Notes: generated from the letters alone by a model not told the origin. DNA of 64,000 nucleotides from Marinobacterium iners DSM 11526 (GCF_900107855.1 NZ_FNRJ01000004.1:124001-188000), one strand, 5' to 3'. Shown: positions 38,801 to 47,276, counted from the stretch's first letter. A program made the numbers and translations.

Positions 38801-39914
38801 CGTCCGTGCCAACACCGAGCGTATTCGTGCAGAGCTGGTGGCGCAGGGCATTCCTGCCGAGCAGGCGGAAAATCATGCGCTGACACGGGTGTTCGGCACC
38901 GAAAGCGGCGACTACGGCACCAAGCTGCCCGAGGCCACGCTGGGATCGGACCAGTGGGAGGAGGGCGACGGCAAGCTGGAGGAACTCTATCTGTCGCGCA
39001 TGTCCTGGGCCTACGGCCCCGATGCCAGCCAGTGGAGCCGCAAGCTGACCGACGCCGAAGGCAAGGTGGTCAACACCTATGCTCAGCACTTGAAGGGCAC
39101 TGACGCGGCGGTGTTCTCGCGCTCTTCCAACCTGCGCGGACTGCTGGATACCGATCATCCGTTCGAGTATCTGGGCGGCATCTCCATGGCGGTGAAATAC
39201 CTGGATGGCGAGGCACCCCAGCTCTATATCTCCAACATGCGCGACCCGCGTAAGGCACGGTTGCAGGATGCGGCCAATTTCATGGCGATGGAACTGAGGT
39301 CGGTCTACCAGCATCCGAACTGGGTCAAGGAGATGATGCAGGAGGACTATGCCGGCACCCTGAACATGCTGAAGACGATCAACAACTTCTGGGGCTGGCA
39401 GGTGATGGATCGCAATGTGGTCAGGGACGACCAGTGGCAGGCTTTCCACGAGGTATACGTCAAGGACAAGTATGAGCTGGGGCTACGTGAGTGGTTTGAA
39501 CAGTCCAACCCCACGGCGCTGGCGCAGATCAGCGAACGCATGATCGAAGCGATCCGCAAGGGCTACTGGGAGGCCAGTGACGAAACCCTGCGTGAGCTGG
39601 TCGAGGTGTATACCGAGATTGCGGCCAAACATGATGTGTACACCGAAAACCGCACCTTTGCCCAGTTCGTGGCTGACAAGGCGGCTGGCTATGGCATCAG
39701 TGCCGCCCCGGCGCCGGATCAGGCCAGCAGTGCCGCCACGCCACCGCCGGAAGGTGCCAATGAGCCTCAGCCCCAGGGCGAGCAGGTTAGCGGCCAGAAA
39801 CTGGAAGAGGTAAGTCAGGAGGTGCAGGACAGTCCACTGGACTACTGGCTGTTTATGCTGTTGCTGCCGATTGCGGCGGGATTCTGGCACCAAGGGCGCC
39901 GCGCCCGTGCCTGA
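35820..39914 (+). CDS. Exported, membrane-anchored CobN-like protein
   Basis: This 1364-residue protein is homologous to CobN, the large subunit of cobaltochelatase, with the hallmark H-F-G-T-H-G-S-Q-E-W-T-P-G-K near residue 596. Unlike true CobN it starts with a signal peptide (about 1-20, ending A-S-A) and ends in a single helix (about 1340-1358) followed by basic residues. It should face the periplasm while held in the inner membrane. A Gly/Arg-rich linker (about 245-270) interrupts the N-terminal part. No cobS, cobT or other cobalamin gene is near. A role in periplasmic metal handling with the TonB receptor is inferred from the operon. GAGGAG precedes the ATG. Confidence 0.9.
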   Translation: MLSRVLTGLVLCLWATAASAADVVLLTTDFVLGKKLDQVARAADAEGVSLHWLDVSNTDAEGLAAAIQAARLIVVDAPRQEDIAEVESRAGEYWRRFARPVVHINRMNWMSRLRAERIESDFAERLYAYYLGGREQNRAYLAQFLATWLKGEDWTQVPDAVPMPDGAIYHPDAPGELFTDLASYLSWWQARMGKEWQALPVIGMETSSSYIADAQNRMLDEFILGAEARNAVPVVYYRDARSLTPPRREGRSGGGRPAGGRPGAGKPTAVAAQSEPVIERNPGDFPNPKELAPHQLDEPLITLDDERVVDVMTVNTFLGVGPDQRLARYRAQNMPVLNVINYRNGNREEYQADLAGISTFYIPFRLSVAEYIGIQDPVVLSTNEGGEMVPMPEQLDLLLGKAVKLAQLKRKANADKRLALVFWNTPAGEQNISASNMNVPRSVAKLIEDLKAEGYRLESRDEQALIDSFGTLLRPFYRKEALQELTATEHWAFMPLADYQRWFEALPVSVRSEITGFWGDADSSGWLVEKDGEKGFAIPRIEAGNLVILPQPKRSDRPGDEREKDLFHDTKVPLHHGYLATYLWLREGFGSDAIIHFGTHGSQEWTPGKERGLWAYDYPNLLVGNTPVLYPYIVDNIGEAIHVKRRGRGVVISHQTPAFSPAGLAPELTALNDLLREYHGVDEGMVKETAKANIIEAVIEQNLHKDVGLDEQAWRQDFETHLRRVEDHIELLAGALQPLGLHTFGDTMTDEHRAMNLMLILLKPLAAELGIDNPDALFVADYEQIKQTEPYRFVLRYVVQQAATDALPPTQQQLVREARQLADNYAAEAETRALITGLSSGFIDPSYGGDPIRNPDALPTGRNIYGFDPNRVPTQAAYDAGVKAMQELIDNYKAQHGRYPQKLTFTLWSTETMRHLGMLEAQIFWALGVKPVWDRGGRVTGIEAIPQQELGRPRIDTVISLTGLYRDQFPVVMERFNEAVTLVAALKEPKELNFVRANTERIRAELVAQGIPAEQAENHALTRVFGTESGDYGTKLPEATLGSDQWEEGDGKLEELYLSRMSWAYGPDASQWSRKLTDAEGKVVNTYAQHLKGTDAAVFSRSSNLRGLLDTDHPFEYLGGISMAVKYLDGEAPQLYISNMRDPRKARLQDAANFMAMELRSVYQHPNWVKEMMQEDYAGTLNMLKTINNFWGWQVMDRNVVRDDQWQAFHEVYVKDKYELGLREWFEQSNPTALAQISERMIEAIRKGYWEASDETLRELVEVYTEIAAKHDVYTENRTFAQFVADKAAGYGISAAPAPDQASSAATPPPEGANEPQPQGEQVSGQKLEEVSQEVQDSPLDYWLFMLLLPIAAGFWHQGRRARA

Positions 39915-39954
39915 TGTGAGCCTGAAGTGAATCTGATCAAAGGAATCAAATAAG

Positions 39955-40461
39955 ATGAACCAACTGGAACAATGGCTGTACAGCATCACCGGCATTTTTC
40001 TGACCCCGGTGTTGCTGGTGCTGATACTGATGTTTGTTTATGCCCTGTTCATGCTTGGGCAGTTTTTGATGGAGTATGTGCAACGACGTACTCGACCCGA
40101 GCGCACCGGGCCACTGGAACGGGTAGCCCGGCATCATGGCCGGATTGATCAGGAACAGCTGGAGCTAGCGCTGCTAAAGCAGACCGAGTGGCCGCGGCTG
40201 ATCAACCGCATCGCGCCCATGCTGGGGTTGATCGCCACCATGATCCCGATGGGGCCTGCGCTGATGGCGGTGGCGGCCGGCAACACCCAGAGCATGGCTG
40301 ACAATCTGGTGGTGGCCTTCTCGGCGGTGATCATCGCGCTGTTGGCGGCGTCGGTCAGCTACTGGATTCTGTCGGTACGCAAGCGCTGGCTGCTGGAGGA
40401 GTTGCACCAGCTGCTGAGCCAGCAAGAGGCGGCATCGGTGCCACTCAAGGAGGCTGCATGA
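39955..40461 (+). CDS. Second MotA/TolQ/ExbB-family proton channel protein
   Basis: This 168-residue protein has a first helix (about residues 12-38) and two C-terminal helices (about 82-105 and 115-140). Its A-P-M-L-G-L-I-A-T-M-I-P-M-G segment aligns with the ExbB pore motif of the upstream gene. Its stop overlaps the DUF2149 start (ATGA). It is thus a second, diverged energiser within the same operon, in the position of PA1924 of P. aeruginosa. Confidence 0.9.
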   Translation: MNQLEQWLYSITGIFLTPVLLVLILMFVYALFMLGQFLMEYVQRRTRPERTGPLERVARHHGRIDQEQLELALLKQTEWPRLINRIAPMLGLIATMIPMGPALMAVAAGNTQSMADNLVVAFSAVIIALLAASVSYWILSVRKRWLLEELHQLLSQQEAASVPLKEAA

Positions 40462-40784
40462 CGACACAGCGCCGACCCCTGTCGATCCTGCGTGACGACG
40501 AGGAAGATCCGATCACCAGCGTGGTCAACCTGATCGATGTGTTTCTGGTGATCATCGCCGTGCTGCTGATCGTCATCATCCAGAACCCGCTCAATCCTCT
40601 GACCAGCGATTCGGTGGTCGTGGTGAAGAACCCGGGGCAGGACAACATGGAGATGATCGTCAAAGAGGGCGAAACGCTCAAGCACTACACCTCCTCAGGC
40701 GAAGTAGGCGAAGGCGAAGGCGTGAAGGCTGGCATCACTTACCGGCTGCAGGACGGCTCCATGGTGTATGTTCCCGAGGGCTAG
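40458..40784 (+). CDS. DUF2149 protein with ExbD-like membrane helix
   Basis: This 108-residue protein has one helix (about residues 24-42) with N-L-I-D27-V-F-L-V-I-I, closely matching the P-L-I-D-I-V-F-I-L-L of ExbD in the same operon, including the Asp. A small periplasmic domain of about 65 residues follows. The coupled MotA-like gene upstream suggests that the two make a proton channel like ExbB-ExbD. The family has no established function. A stem (CCGGCCG / CGGCCGG, 40834-40862) lies downstream without a T run. Confidence 0.85.
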   Translation: MTTQRRPLSILRDDEEDPITSVVNLIDVFLVIIAVLLIVIIQNPLNPLTSDSVVVVKNPGQDNMEMIVKEGETLKHYTSSGEVGEGEGVKAGITYRLQDGSMVYVPEG

Positions 40785-40914
40785 GACCCCGGGTGTCTTG
40801 TGCGCGGCTTTTTTTGTGTTCGTATTCAGGGCCCCGGCCGCTTTCATTTTGCAAACGGCCGGCAAAGGATTAACATGATGCCGTTCTAATCATTGATCTG
40901 GATAGAGAATTTCG

Positions 40915-41529
40915 GTGTCAAGCCAAGACCTGTGTACCAGTCGTAAAGCCGCTGAATTGCTGGGAGTAACCCCTCGGACCATACAGCTGTGGGCGGACGC
41001 CGGCATTTTGCATGGCTGGAAGACACCAGGCGGACATCGACGCTTCAGTCTCGGTGCGATTGAGCGTTTGGCCGAAAAGATTCGCAGTGGTGAGGCTGTC
41101 ACAGCCGCAGCGGATGCGGTGCGCCCCGAGCCAACCCGTCCGGTGAGGCTGCAGGTGATTGAGGATGAGCCCGCGCTGCAGCGGCTCTACGCCCTGACTA
41201 TTCGCAGCTGGGGGCTTCCGGTGGAGTTGCGCCAGTCAGTGGACGGCTACCAGGGGCTGTTGGAGTTGGGGCGCTTTGAGCCCGATTTGCTGATACTGGA
41301 TCTTAACCTGCCGAATGTTGATGGCTTCAGTGTTATCCAGGCGCTGGTGCGTCAGGAGCTGCTGCAGCAGATGCAGCTGATTGTGGTTACGGCATTGGGG
41401 ATGAGACAGGTACAGGATCGTATCGACGAGATCAGCAGGGGTATAGAGGTGTTACCCAAACCGATTCCATTTGCGCGCTTGCGCGAAAAGGTTGAACAGA
41501 TTTTGCTGGGAATGTCTGATCAGATTTGA
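40915..41529 (+). CDS. MerR-type HTH fused to a receiver domain
   Basis: This 204-residue protein starts with a MerR/excisionase-like winged helix (about residues 7-60, with T-P-R-T-I-Q-L-W and G-G-H-R-R-F) and ends in a receiver domain (about 78-200). The acidic E-D-E, phospho-acceptor Asp in L-I-L-D-L-N-L-P, Thr in V-V-T-A and Lys in L-P-K-P are all present, so phosphorylation is expected to control DNA binding. The DNA-binding part comes first, which is the reverse of common response regulators. The GTG start at 40915 has a weak site. The 410-bp gap that follows (41530-41939) holds no gene; its last 100 bp are AT-rich. Confidence 0.88.
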   Translation: MSSQDLCTSRKAAELLGVTPRTIQLWADAGILHGWKTPGGHRRFSLGAIERLAEKIRSGEAVTAAADAVRPEPTRPVRLQVIEDEPALQRLYALTIRSWGLPVELRQSVDGYQGLLELGRFEPDLLILDLNLPNVDGFSVIQALVRQELLQQMQLIVVTALGMRQVQDRIDEISRGIEVLPKPIPFARLREKVEQILLGMSDQI

Positions 41530-41939
41530 AATTCACTTTCTTTCGCTTTAGAATCGGAAAAAACGGAAGCCGGAGTCGGTTTTCGCGTTATGGTCTGAAA
41601 GGCTGTGTCGGTTAGGTGGGGGCCAATCCGATACAGCTGAATAGGACCACCCCCCTTCCTTCTTGTTTACCCTCGATTCACGTTCTGTCCGAAACTTCAT
41701 CTTTGAGTCTATGATCAGCTGACACGTTTGTTGGCGAACTTCAGTGCCTGCGTGCTCGTCTCTGCGTGTGGCTGGCGGTATTCACTGCCTTGTGTGCTTT
41801 ATGGCAGTTGAAAAATCTTCTTTTGAATTTTTATAAGATTATTTTTCTATAAATAAATATAAATACGGAAAATAAATACGTCATTTTTGATCCAGAATAG
41901 TGACTTCTGTTGCATAACGATGAACATGAAGGTGTTGCT

Positions 41940-43196
41940 ATGCGTGTGATTATTCTTGGCGGTGGCGTTATCGGCGTGACCAGTGCCTGGTATCTGGCCC
42001 AGGCCGGCCATGAGGTGGTGGTGATTGATCGCCAGCCGGAGTCGGCACTGGAAACCAGTCATGCCAATGCTGGCCAGATATCACCGGGATATTCGGCCCC
42101 TTGGGCGGCCCCCGGCGTGCCGCTGAAGGCGATCAAATGGATGTTGCAGGATCTGGCGCCCCTGCGTGTGGCACCACGTCTGGATCCTGCCATGTTGCGC
42201 TGGCTGGTCAGTATGCTCTCAAACTGTACCCGGTCAGCCTATGCCCGTAACAAGTCGCGCATGCTGCGTATCGCAGAATATAGCCGAGACTGTTTTATCG
42301 AGCTGCGCCGGGAAACCGGTATCGAGTATGACAACCGGGCTCAGGGGCTGATTCAACTGTTTCGAAGCCAAAAGCAGCTTGATGCCTCGCTTGAGGATAT
42401 CCGTATCCTGGAATCCTGCGGTGTTGCCTATGAATCGCTGAGCCGAGAGGGAATACTGCAACATGAGCCAGCCCTCGCACATGTGCGTGACAAGCTGGTT
42501 GGCGGTTTGCGTTTGCCCGGTGACGAAACCGGCGACTGCTTTCTGTTCACTCAGGCACTGGCAAAACGCTGTGAAGCGTTGGGGGTCGAGTTCAGGTTTG
42601 ATACAACCATCGACTCTATTGAGGCCGAGCAGGGGAGAGTCAAAGGCGTTAAGACTTCGGGCGGTGACGTACGGGGTGATCGTTATCTGGTGGCGCTTGG
42701 CAGCTACAGTCCCCAATTGCTTAAGCCTTTGGGGATGCGTTTGCCAATCTACCCGGTCAAGGGGTTTTCGCTCACCATCCCGATTACGGATGCATCGAGA
42801 GCACCGGAATCAACGGTAATGGATGAGACCTACAAGGTTGCGGTCAGCCGGTTGGGTGATCGCATTCGTGTAGGGGGAACGGCAGAGCTGACAGGTTATG
42901 ATCTGTCTACGCCCGAGAGTCGGCGTGCTAATGTGGAATTTGTGGTCAACGACCTTTTCGGTGGCAGTGGGGACCCGTCGCAGGCCGAGCTGTGGACAGG
43001 GCTGCGACCGATGACGCCCGATGGCACCCCGATTCTGGGCCCAACGGGTTATCCCGAGCTGTTTCTGAATACCGGCCACGGTACGCTGGGGTGGACCATG
43101 TCACTTGGCTCTGCCCGCTATATCACCGATATAATCTGTGGTCAGACGCCGGCAATTGAAACGGAGGGGCTGAGCCTTGACCGTTACGCCGGTTGA
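41940..43196 (+). CDS. dadA: D-amino acid dehydrogenase, small subunit
   Basis: This 418-residue FAD enzyme oxidises D-alanine and other D-amino acids to keto acids at the inner membrane. The N-terminal dinucleotide fold is [12 protein letters not shown], and the Y-S-A-P-W-A-A-P segment is typical of DadA. The ATG at 41940 with AAGGTG upstream fits the usual N-terminus; an upstream ATG at 41910 adds ten residues. It is followed by ridA and dadX, a D-alanine catabolic set. Lrp usually controls dadAX, and the AT-rich leader here would suit that. Confidence 0.95.
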   Translation: MRVIILGGGVIGVTSAWYLAQAGHEVVVIDRQPESALETSHANAGQISPGYSAPWAAPGVPLKAIKWMLQDLAPLRVAPRLDPAMLRWLVSMLSNCTRSAYARNKSRMLRIAEYSRDCFIELRRETGIEYDNRAQGLIQLFRSQKQLDASLEDIRILESCGVAYESLSREGILQHEPALAHVRDKLVGGLRLPGDETGDCFLFTQALAKRCEALGVEFRFDTTIDSIEAEQGRVKGVKTSGGDVRGDRYLVALGSYSPQLLKPLGMRLPIYPVKGFSLTIPITDASRAPESTVMDETYKVAVSRLGDRIRVGGTAELTGYDLSTPESRRANVEFVVNDLFGGSGDPSQAELWTGLRPMTPDGTPILGPTGYPELFLNTGHGTLGWTMSLGSARYITDIICGQTPAIETEGLSLDRYAG

Positions 43197-43276
43197 AACA
43201 CAGCATTCTCTGGCAGTAGAGGCAATTTGCGCTATAGTCTGCCGATTCCATTTATCATCAAGCACAGGAAAATAAC

Positions 43277-43666
43277 ATGTCCAATCGCAGCATCATCAGC
43301 ACTGAAAACGCTCCGGCCGCCATCGGAACCTACTCTCAGGCGGTTCGTGTCGGCAATACCGTGTATCTTTCAGGTCAGATTCCGCTCGATCCGGCGACCA
43401 TGGAAATGGTGACCGACTCGTTCGAGGCTCAGGCGGTGCGTGTATTTGAAAACCTGAAAGCCGTTGCAGAAGCCGCCGGTGGTTCACTGGGTGACTTCGC
43501 CAAGGTGACGATCCTGTTGTCTGATCTTGAGTATTTTGCACAGGTAAATGAAGTGATGGCGCGGTACTTCAGCGAACCCTATCCGGCCCGTGCGGCCTAC
43601 GCCGTCAAGGCGCTGCCCAAGGACGCCGATATCGAAGTGGAAGCGATCATGGTGTTAAAGGACTGA
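43277..43666 (+). CDS. ridA: RidA-family imine/enamine deaminase
   Basis: This 129-residue protein has the RidA features: [15 protein letters not shown], and a C-terminal A-Y-A-V-K-A-L-P with the substrate-binding region. RidA hydrolyses reactive 2-aminoacrylate and iminopropionate. Between a D-alanine dehydrogenase and alanine racemase it would clear imines released by these PLP and flavin enzymes. A TATAGT -10-like box lies upstream at about 43232, so it may have its own promoter. Confidence 0.95.
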   Translation: MSNRSIISTENAPAAIGTYSQAVRVGNTVYLSGQIPLDPATMEMVTDSFEAQAVRVFENLKAVAEAAGGSLGDFAKVTILLSDLEYFAQVNEVMARYFSEPYPARAAYAVKALPKDADIEVEAIMVLKD

Positions 43667-43690
43667 CAGCCAGCTGGTGGAGGGCAGGGC

Positions 43691-44770
43691 ATGAGCCGTA
43701 AAGTGCGCGCGGATATCCATCTGGATGCGATCGTTCACAACTACCGCCTGGCCAAGGCACAGGCGCCAACGACGATGGCGGCTGCCATCGTCAAGGCGAA
43801 CGCCTATGGCCACGGTGCAGTGCCGGTGGCGCGTGCATTGGCCAATGATGCTGATGCTTTTGGCGTTGCCTGCATTGAGGAGGCAATGGAGCTGCGTGAA
43901 GCCGGGCTGCGCCAGCCGATCATTCTGCTGGAAGGTTTCTTTGACGCCGATGAATTGCCATTGATCGCCGAGCACGGTTTCTGGCCTGTATTGCACAGTG
44001 AGCATCAGGTACGTTGGCTGGAGCAGTTCAGCAGCCCGGCGCGTTTCCCGGTGTGGCTCAAGCTGGATACCGGCATGCACCGCCTGGGTGTGGCACCTGA
44101 TCAGGTTGAGTCGCTGGTGGCGCGTCTGCGTCAATGTGAAGTGGTTAGTGAGGTGTTACTGATGACCCACTTTGCCCGCTCAGATGAGCCGTCATTGCCG
44201 ATGACCCGCGACCAGCTGGGCTGTTTTGATCGGGTTGCGGCGCAACTTGGTTTGGGGGCAAGCCTGTCGAATTCCGCTGCCGTGATGGCATGGCCTGAGG
44301 CACACCGACAGTGGCTGCGCCCCGGCATCATGCTCTATGGAGCAACGCCTTTTGGTGAGTCGAACCCGGTGGCGGATCAGCTGCGGGCCGGTATGACGCT
44401 CAGCTCCGAGATCATCGCGGTGCGAGAAGTGCCGGCGGGTGAGACGGTGGGCTATGGTGCGACGTTCAGTTGTGATCGTACGCGCCGTATTGGTACCGTG
44501 GCCATGGGCTACGGCGACGGTTACCCACGTCATGCCCGTAACGGTACACCCGTGCTGGTCGAAGGCGTCAGAACATCACTGGCAGGCCGGGTATCGATGG
44601 ATATGCTGACGGTTGATCTGACCGATATCCCGCAGGCAGATATCGGCAGCCGGGTAGAGCTTTGGGGGCAGCGGTTGCCGGTGTCTGAAGTGGCGCAGTG
44701 GTGCGATACCATCCCCTACACGTTGCTGACCTGCCTGACCCCACGTGTACCGCGCGTTTACTCTGACTGA
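43691..44770 (+). CDS. dadX: Alanine racemase, catabolic type
   Basis: This 359-residue PLP enzyme interconverts L- and D-alanine. The PLP lysine is Lys35 in V-K-A-N-A-Y-G-H-G and the catalytic Tyr lies in V-G-Y-G-A-T-F. Its operon position with dadA and ridA points to the catabolic DadX rather than the biosynthetic Alr. It starts 24 bp after ridA and its end overlaps the opposite receiver gene by 13 bp. Confidence 0.95.
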   Translation: MSRKVRADIHLDAIVHNYRLAKAQAPTTMAAAIVKANAYGHGAVPVARALANDADAFGVACIEEAMELREAGLRQPIILLEGFFDADELPLIAEHGFWPVLHSEHQVRWLEQFSSPARFPVWLKLDTGMHRLGVAPDQVESLVARLRQCEVVSEVLLMTHFARSDEPSLPMTRDQLGCFDRVAAQLGLGASLSNSAAVMAWPEAHRQWLRPGIMLYGATPFGESNPVADQLRAGMTLSSEIIAVREVPAGETVGYGATFSCDRTRRIGTVAMGYGDGYPRHARNGTPVLVEGVRTSLAGRVSMDMLTVDLTDIPQADIGSRVELWGQRLPVSEVAQWCDTIPYTLLTCLTPRVPRVYSD

Positions 44771-45561
44771 TCCAGCAGGCGCACCAGAAGCCGTTTGACT
44801 GTTTCGGGTTCAAACGGCTTGTCAGTGAGCGCGTTTACACCCGCATGCTCGACATGGCTCAGGTGGGTTTCATTGGCCTCCGAGGTCACCATCAGAATCG
44901 GCAGGTGAGAGTGAAGTTCAGAGCTGCGAATGAATTCAGCCAGCTCCAGTCCATTCACTTCCGGCATGTTGTAGTCGGTGACCACCAGGTCGACCGTTTC
45001 ACGCTGCAGCAGCTCGATCGCTTCGCGCCCGTCCGCCGCTTCCAGCAGGTGTACGATGCCCAGATTGTGCAGCACACGATGGATCAGCTTGCGTGCCATA
45101 CGGCTGTCGTCCACGATCAGCACCCGCAGGCTTTCCACGTCATAGAACTCCAGCTCCAGCTCATCCTTGCCCAGCAGATCCAGGGTAGCATTTAAGGCGG
45201 ACCCAAGATGCTGACGGGTAAAAGGCTTGGGCAGTATGGCGACCACGCCAGACTGCTTGAACACTTCCAGCTGTGGCTTGCGGGTCTCGCTCGATACAAG
45301 CATGAACGGCAGGTCGGCCAGCTCCGGTAAGCGACGAATGGCACCCAGCAGCTCAACTGCGCTGCCATCGTCATAGTGCAAAGCACTGATCACTAGGTCG
45401 GGTTTTACCTTCATGATCTTCTCCAGCGCCTCATGCAGGTTGGCGGCGGTATCGATTGCCATGACCTGCTCATCCTGCAGCTGCTGAATCATGATTTTGC
45501 GCTGCATGGCGGAAGGCTCGACCAGCAGTATGTTCAGTTCACTGACACCCAGGGTACTCAT
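44758..45561 (-). CDS. Double receiver protein with one degenerate receiver
   Basis: This 267-residue protein has two receiver domains and no output domain. The second (about residues 140-267) is complete: V-D-D, phospho-acceptor Asp in V-T-D-Y-N-M-P, Thr in M-V-T-S and Lys in D-K-P-F. The first (about 8-125) lacks key residues: the acidic pair reads V-E-P and the acceptor position in V-I-S-A-L-H is Ala, though Lys in P-K-P-F remains. The first domain probably works as a non-phosphorylated docking or dimer domain. The ATG at 45561 has AGGA eight bases upstream. It is tail-to-tail with dadX. Confidence 0.9.
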   Translation of the reverse strand: MSTLGVSELNILLVEPSAMQRKIMIQQLQDEQVMAIDTAANLHEALEKIMKVKPDLVISALHYDDGSAVELLGAIRRLPELADLPFMLVSSETRKPQLEVFKQSGVVAILPKPFTRQHLGSALNATLDLLGKDELELEFYDVESLRVLIVDDSRMARKLIHRVLHNLGIVHLLEAADGREAIELLQRETVDLVVTDYNMPEVNGLELAEFIRSSELHSHLPILMVTSEANETHLSHVEHAGVNALTDKPFEPETVKRLLVRLLDQSE

Positions 45562-45662
45562 CCGCATTGTCCTGCCATTGGTGGGGATTTTTGGACTGAG
45601 CGTATCAGTTGTTGCAGGATGAGGACAGAGGCAAGGCCTGATCGGCGTCAGGCCCGCAGTGA

Positions 45663-46208
45663 TTACCACATCAGATCGTCGGGAATCTGATAATCGGCAT
45701 AGGGGTCATCCGGCTTAGGGGTGTCGTCCACAGGGCGTGGCAGAACAACATCCTGCAGGCGTGCTTCGATACGCTCAACGACTTCGGCCGGGATCAGGTG
45801 GTAGCCATTGTCGAGTACGGCAATACGCAACTGGCCGCGGGCAAGCTGGTCGATCTGTTTCTGCTCAAGATAGAGATGGCGGATGGTGGTGCCGTGTACA
45901 AAGTTGTAGCGCAACTCAGCCTTGGGCGACAAAGGCAGTCGATGAGTCTCGATCAGCTGGCGGACTTCGGCCTGGGCCGCTTTATGTGCCTGCTCTTGTT
46001 GACGTTGACGGTTCAGTTCACGGTCGCGCTCAATCTTTTCCAGCCGTGCCGCCTCAACGGCTTCGCGCCGCTGGTGTTCTTCATCGACGCTGGCCTGTCC
46101 GCCCCGTTTCTGTTTCGACTGTTTGCGTTTAAGATCCTTGGCTTGTTTGGCCTGTTTTTTGTTTGCCAGGCCTGCGTTGAGTAGCTGGTCCTGAAGTGAG
46201 CCTGCCAT
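45663..46208 (-). CDS. DUF2058 family protein (YaiL type)
   Basis: This 181-residue cytoplasmic protein begins with S-L-Q-D-Q-L-L-N-A-G and is very rich in Lys, Arg, Gln and Glu in its first half (about 15-90, predicted coiled coil), followed by a compact domain with Y-N-F-V-H-G-T. This is the layout of the DUF2058/YaiL family. The function is not established; ribosome association has been suggested. The ATG at 46208 with GAGG upstream is used; the longer frame to 46280 adds a non-conserved part. Confidence 0.88.
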   Translation of the reverse strand: MAGSLQDQLLNAGLANKKQAKQAKDLKRKQSKQKRGGQASVDEEHQRREAVEAARLEKIERDRELNRQRQQEQAHKAAQAEVRQLIETHRLPLSPKAELRYNFVHGTTIRHLYLEQKQIDQLARGQLRIAVLDNGYHLIPAEVVERIEARLQDVVLPRPVDDTPKPDDPYADYQIPDDLMW

Positions 46209-46329
46209 GGTGAACCCTCGGATACCTGATTCATGGTGATAACGGCGCAGGACTATAGCATAGTCTGCCTTGGCGGGCATGATCGACAGTGGTCTGAACG
46301 GGTCATCAGGGAGTTTTAAGGAGAGAGTA

Positions 46330-46941
46330 ATGTCATTGATGTTGTGGTTTTCGTTGCTGTTGATCTGTGTGCTGGGGGCGATGTCGCCGGGCCCCAGCCT
46401 TGCGGTGGTGCTGCGTCAAACCGTCAGTAACGGTCGGGGTCATGGCATAGCTGCCGGGTGTGCCCATGCGCTGGGGGTTGGGCTGTGGGCGATGGCAACG
46501 GTGTGGGGGCTCGGGCTGCTTGTAAGCCGTCATGAAACCCTCTATCAGATTCTGACCTGGCTGGGGGCTGCCTATCTGGTTTGGTTGGGGTTCAATGCCC
46601 TGCGTCATGCATCGGCGCCGGGGCTACAGGCCGAGCAGGGCGCACGCGACAGCCTGTGGCAGGCGGCCCGGTCGGGAGCACTGATTTCGCTGCTGAACCC
46701 CAAGCTGGCGGTGTTTTTTACTGCGCTGTTCTCTCAGTTCGTTACTGCAGATCAGACGCTTAGTGACCAGTTGCTGATGGTGGCAACGGCAACCGTTGTA
46801 GATGGCCTCTGGTATTCGCTGGTGGCTTTGCTGTTTTCCCAGTCGCACCTGCTGGCCTGGCTGCGGCGCCACCTTAAGCGGGTAGAGCAGTTGACCGGTG
46901 TGGTGCTGATCGGTCTGGCCGTGCGCGTTGTGGTGCCTTGA
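46330..46941 (+). CDS. LysE/RhtB-family amino-acid exporter
   Basis: This 203-residue membrane protein has about six helices and the family N-terminus M-S-P-G-P-S-L-A-V-V. LysE/RhtB proteins export amino acids such as lysine, homoserine or threonine; the substrate is not predictable. AAGGAG lies just upstream of the ATG at 46330. It is divergent from the DUF2058 gene. Confidence 0.92.
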   Translation: MSLMLWFSLLLICVLGAMSPGPSLAVVLRQTVSNGRGHGIAAGCAHALGVGLWAMATVWGLGLLVSRHETLYQILTWLGAAYLVWLGFNALRHASAPGLQAEQGARDSLWQAARSGALISLLNPKLAVFFTALFSQFVTADQTLSDQLLMVATATVVDGLWYSLVALLFSQSHLLAWLRRHLKRVEQLTGVVLIGLAVRVVVP

Positions 46942-46951
46942 TCGGGGGCGT

Positions 46952-46980
46952 TTGCAATCCTGGTCACGGATGCTTATACT
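46952..46980 (+). promoter_or_regulatory. Sigma-70 promoter of ffs
   Basis: TTGCAA and TATACT are separated by 17 bp. Transcription would start near 46987. The first transcribed bases form a hairpin (CCTGTCT / AGACAGG, 46986-47003), probably a leader that is cut off in RNA maturation. Confidence 0.7.
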
Positions 46981-47020
46981 GCGCGCCTGTCTGTTGAGAC
47001 AGGGCGCAACGCCTCGTTAT

Positions 47021-47134
47021 GGCGGTTCTGCCGGTCCTCTCGCAACGATACACCGTGAACCTGGTCAGGCCCGGAAGGGAGCAGCCACAGCGGTCGACTC
47101 GTGTGCCGGGATGTGGCTGGTGGAACTGCCACCC
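47021..47134 (+). ncRNA. ffs: 4.5S signal recognition particle RNA
   Basis: The apical part has the conserved G-G-T-C-A-G-G-C-C-C-G-G-A-A-G-G-G-A-G-C-A-G-C-C core with the GGAA tetraloop and symmetric and asymmetric loops, and G-T-G-T-G-C-C-G-G-G-A-T-G on the 3' side. The ends pair (GGCGGTTC with GAACTGCC). The RNA binds Ffh for membrane protein targeting. Ends are approximate by a few bases. The downstream 140 bp to the DUF3124 stop is AT-rich with T runs near 47165-47180 that could end transcription. Confidence 0.95.
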
Positions 47135-47276
47135 AATATGTCATATTCTCCCTGATATTGATTAGATTTTTAATTTTTCTCTGCTTTGTAGCACAGATGT
47201 ATACCTCAAGGTAATTCACTATAACTCCTATCTAATGCCACGAGCATATGAAAGAAGTATTTTAAAAAATATAAAA

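Noticed and set aside
38040-39449. 469-residue open frame antisense to the CobN-like gene
   Set aside because: It lies wholly within a gene with clear homology, has no ribosome site and no recognisable domain; it is a GC-rich shadow frame.
46928-47155. Open frame across the 4.5S RNA
   Set aside because: The conserved RNA core and paired ends explain the sequence.
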